From the NCBI RefSeq assembly GCF_900156315.1, contig NZ_FTNI01000008.1:1-64000 (forward strand): a stretch of 64,000 nt of DNA, in the 5' to 3' direction. Every line of letters starts with the position of its first letter. The stretch's first letter is position 1. The DNA is from Microbispora rosea. Its GTDB lineage: Bacteria > Actinomycetota > Actinomycetes > Streptosporangiales > Streptosporangiaceae. The position numbers and the translations under genes were made by a program. Under the pieces are notes generated by a model. That model was not told the origin of the DNA, searched no databases, and saw nothing but the letters and a program-made list of their open reading frames with translations. This document shows positions 61,468-64,000 of this stretch, piece after piece.

Positions 61468-62958
61468 GTGGTTGCGGGCGAGGCGGTCCGGACGTCCGGC
61501 CGGAGGACGGAGGCGGAAGCGAAGGACTGGCCCCGCTGGACCCCGCTGCTCGCGGGCCTGCTGACCACCTGTGTCGCGATCTCCGGCACCACGGCGTCGC
61601 TGTCGGCCGACGAGGTGGCGACCTACAGCGCCGCGGTGGCCCGGCCGCTGAGCGGGCTGTGGGGGCTCGTCCAGCAGATCGACGGCCACTTCCTGCCCTA
61701 TTACCTGCTCATCCATGTCTGGTCGTGGCTGGGGGAGGCCGAGTGGTGGCTGCGCCTGCCCTCGGCCCTCGCGGCCGGCGTGGCGGCGGGTTTCCTGGCC
61801 GACCTCGGCCGCCGGCTGGCCGGTCCCCGGGCGGGCGTGCTGGCCGCGGCGCTGTTCGCCGTACTGCCGTCGGTGTCCTATCACGGCGCGAACGCCCGGC
61901 CGTACGCGTTCGCGGCGGCGGCGGCCGTGATCTCCGCCTGGACGCTGCACCGGGTGGCCGAGTCGCCCACGAACACCCGGATCCGCTGGTATGCGGCGTC
62001 GGTGGCGCTGCTCGGTTGCACGCACCTGTTCTCGGTCCTGGTGCTCCCGGCCCAGTTCCTGGCCGCTTTGCTCGTCCTGCCCCGCCGTACGTTCCTGACC
62101 AGGATCGTCCCCGCGACGGCGGTGGGGTGCGTCCCCCTCGCGGTCCTCGCTCTGGTGGGCTGGGGCGAGCGCCACGCGATCAGCTGGATCCAGCCGCACG
62201 GGCCCGACGTGCTGCTGAAGTTCCCCAAGCACGCGGCGGGCTCCGACCTCGCGGGGCCGCCGCTGTTCGCTCTCGCCGTCGTGGGTGTGGTGATCCTGCT
62301 GCGCAGGTCGGTCCCGTGGGGCGTCCTCGCCGGCGGCTGGCTCGTCCTCCCGCCCGTGCTGCTGCTCGCGATCGACGCGCTGGTGACCCCGGCCTACGTG
62401 GACCGTTACGTGTTCGTCGCGGCGCCCGCCCTGGCCCTGGCGGGAGGCGTGGCCCTGGCCTCGGTCCGCCTGGCCCCCGTTCCCTTCGCGCTGGTCGGCG
62501 TGCCCGTCGTCCTGGCGGTCGCGCTGCTGGGGCTGCCCGCGCAGGCCGACTATCGGCAGCGCAACGGCCACTACGACGACTTCCCCGGCGCGCTCGGCGT
62601 GATCCGGGCGCGGGAGCGCCCCGGCGACGCCATCGTGTACGGCCAGAGCCGGCTGCGCACCGGCTTCGTCTACTACGGCCGGGAGGACCTGCCCGAGGAC
62701 GTGCTCCTCAGGGGGCAGGGCCCCGCCTTCGAGTACGCGGAGCGGGACGACCTCGCCGAGGCCCTGGCCGGGCACCGCAGGGTCTGGGTGGTCTGGCGGG
62801 GGACGAAGCAGGCCGGGCTGACGGGGAAGAAGATCCCCAGGGTGGCCTCCGTGCGCGCGGCCGGATATCGTCTCTCCACGGCCTGGCATTCCGCGGAGCT
62901 GCCGGGCCTGACCGTCGCACTGTTCGAGCGCGCCCGCAGCAAGAATGGCAAGAGCTGA
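61468..62958 (+). CDS. GT39/ArnT-like membrane glycosyltransferase
   Basis: 496 residues from GTG 61468, which has GGGGGGA in front; ATG 61444 is an alternative. About 11 TM segments. The first loop has the acidic pattern of PMT/ArnT-like GT-C enzymes (LSADEVATYSAAVARPLSGL with Asp-Glu), then GHFLPYYLLIHVWSWLG and LRLPSALAAGVAAG. NARPYAFAAAAA is the next conserved patch. The family transfers sugars from polyprenyl phosphates on the outer membrane face. The acceptor is unknown. It lies 75 bp upstream of the polysaccharide deacetylase gene. Confidence 0.85.
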   Translation: MVAGEAVRTSGRRTEAEAKDWPRWTPLLAGLLTTCVAISGTTASLSADEVATYSAAVARPLSGLWGLVQQIDGHFLPYYLLIHVWSWLGEAEWWLRLPSALAAGVAAGFLADLGRRLAGPRAGVLAAALFAVLPSVSYHGANARPYAFAAAAAVISAWTLHRVAESPTNTRIRWYAASVALLGCTHLFSVLVLPAQFLAALLVLPRRTFLTRIVPATAVGCVPLAVLALVGWGERHAISWIQPHGPDVLLKFPKHAAGSDLAGPPLFALAVVGVVILLRRSVPWGVLAGGWLVLPPVLLLAIDALVTPAYVDRYVFVAAPALALAGGVALASVRLAPVPFALVGVPVVLAVALLGLPAQADYRQRNGHYDDFPGALGVIRARERPGDAIVYGQSRLRTGFVYYGREDLPEDVLLRGQGPAFEYAERDDLAEALAGHRRVWVVWRGTKQAGLTGKKIPRVASVRAAGYRLSTAWHSAELPGLTVALFERARSKNGKS

Positions 62959-63033
62959 GGGTTGTGGACCGTTTCATTACGGTTGGACATCACGTGCAAG
63001 AGTAATTGGCAAGTGTGAGTAAAGTTGCTCCCC

Positions 63034-63873
63034 ATGCGACTTACGGTGAAGAGACTTCTTCCGGCCTGTCTCCTAACCGCGGCGTCGATCGCGGGACTCC
63101 AGCACCCGGCCGCGGCGGCCGGTTCAGCCGCCCCCGCGCTTGCGAAACAACGGGCGGCCGGGGTGCCGACCGTGGTCCTCACCTTCGACGACGGGACGGC
63201 CGACCACCTCGCCGTCGCCAGAATGCTGAGCAGGCGCGGCCTCAAGGGCACCTTCTACGTCAACAGCGGCCGCCTCGGCAAGCGCGGCTACCTGAGCGTG
63301 GCCGCGCTGCGCGCCATCGCGAAGGAAGGCCACGAGATCGGCGGCCACACCCTCCACCATCCGCATCTGCCGGAGATGTTCGACGCCGCGCAGCAGACGG
63401 AGATCTGCGACGACAGGCGGGCGCTGCTGAAGATGGGCTTCGCCGTGCGCTCGTTCGCCTATCCGTTCGGCGCCCTGGACGAGTCGGGCAAGCGGATCAC
63501 GATGGGCTGCGGCTACAACAGCGCGCGCGACATCAACGGCCTGTACCGGCCGGACAGCTGCCAGGCATGCCCGGTCACCGAGACGATCCCGCCCGCGGAC
63601 CTCGCGGCCGTACGCGCCACGAGCCAGACCCGCCTGCCGCGTACGGCCCGCACGCTGCGCGAGTTCGTCACCCGCGCCCAGCAGGAGAGCGACCCCGGCG
63701 TGGTGACCTTCGTCTTCCACGAGATCAAGAACGCGCCGCGGGACCAGTACGCGACGGTTCCCAAGGAGTTCGCCGCCTTCATCGACTGGGTGGCCCAGCA
63801 GCGGAAAGCCAAGAAGATCGTCGTGAGGACGCTGGGCGACGTGGTCGGCGGGAGCGTGTCGCCCGTCCCGTGA
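63034..63873 (+). CDS. Secreted polysaccharide deacetylase (CE4)
   Basis: 279 residues from ATG 63034; TTG 63025 is an alternative. Signal peptide, then the NodB homology domain: motif 1 TFDDGT (catalytic base and metal Asp), motif 2 HTLHHPH (metal His), motif 3 FAYPFGALDE and a C-terminal motif with VTFVFHEIKNA. It removes N-acetyl groups from peptidoglycan, chitin or a surface polysaccharide. It follows the GT39-like gene and may be co-transcribed. Two cysteines flank CQACPV. Confidence 0.92.
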   Translation: MRLTVKRLLPACLLTAASIAGLQHPAAAAGSAAPALAKQRAAGVPTVVLTFDDGTADHLAVARMLSRRGLKGTFYVNSGRLGKRGYLSVAALRAIAKEGHEIGGHTLHHPHLPEMFDAAQQTEICDDRRALLKMGFAVRSFAYPFGALDESGKRITMGCGYNSARDINGLYRPDSCQACPVTETIPPADLAAVRATSQTRLPRTARTLREFVTRAQQESDPGVVTFVFHEIKNAPRDQYATVPKEFAAFIDWVAQQRKAKKIVVRTLGDVVGGSVSPVP

Positions 63874-63993
63874 TCCCGCCTGTCGTGCCGAATCACAGCG
63901 AGTGGTCAGGTTGACCGCGACGGTCACAGGAATTCACAAGGTTCGGCTGATAAAAGTTCACCAGCTGTAAAACGGACCCGCGGGAGGGACACC

Positions 63994-64000
63994 GTGACGG
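63994..64000 (+). CDS. First codons of a gene leaving the window
   Basis: GTG 63994 is preceded by GGGAGGG at 6-8 bases, an excellent ribosome-binding site. Only GTG-ACG and one more base are in the window, so the product cannot be identified. The 120-bp gap upstream shows no other gene. Confidence 0.5.

Overview
The window is very GC-rich with many GTG starts, short intergenic gaps and ATGA/GTGA overlaps. Its gene content is that of a filamentous actinomycete: a SapA-like spore-associated protein, an F420-type LLM oxidoreductase, TreY/TreZ/TreS, LacI/TetR/PadR regulators, and sugar ABC transporters without their own ATPase. I infer a Streptosporangiales-type genome, probably Streptosporangiaceae, from general resemblance only. 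I see no rRNA, tRNA, CRISPR array, intact insertion sequence or replication origin.

Left part (1-10.7 kb): the end of an alpha/beta hydrolase gene, a decayed GNAT gene, an MscL channel with an added zinc ribbon, a methyltransferase, and a lacI-kinase operon with the same 14-bp operator at both ends. Then come a DUF305 lipoprotein, a membrane-anchored unknown, a two-component system, and a QorB/HxlR divergent pair. 10.9-17.3 kb is a trehalose-from-glycogen cluster, glgX-treY-treZ; treS lies apart at 43.9-45.6 kb. 17.3-24.4 kb holds a GMC oxidoreductase, a NYN-domain protein divergent from an HTH-N6-adenine methylase plus MazG-like pyrophosphohydrolase, and an MFS pump with its TetR repressor. 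24.5-33.8 kb holds the SapA-like protein, an Erm-type 23S rRNA methylase preceded by a leader peptide and attenuator-like structure, a Nudix enzyme, two unrecognised proteins, an LLM oxidoreductase divergent from TetR-MOSC, and ung.

34.0-39.1 kb is a sugar importer operon with two binding proteins and a MalF-type permease that carries an extra extracytoplasmic domain. Divergent from it is padR, joined to an ABC exporter through a 42-codon repeat-containing bridge ORF. After sodC, treS and an AsnB-like enzyme without the glutaminase cysteine comes a short less GC-rich patch with a gene relic and a small lipoprotein. A DUF4143 ATPase and a coiled-coil glycosyltransferase diverge from an intergenic array of five 23-bp iterons. 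52.1-52.3 kb carries an inverted-repeat element; lysA and hom follow. 56-59.8 kb encodes a surface set: a Vgb-like propeller, two paralogous WxL-like secreted proteins and a DUF916-type partner. The right end has a GntR/DUF1648-like pair, a GT39-like membrane protein, a polysaccharide deacetylase and the first codons of one more gene.

Several regulator-target pairs have operators that can be read directly (LacI, HxlR, two TetR, GntR). The strongest candidates for follow-up are the erm leader, the 23-bp iterons, the HTH-methylase/NYN/MazG locus, the WxL-like set, the MalF insertion and the RIGKQ bridge ORF.
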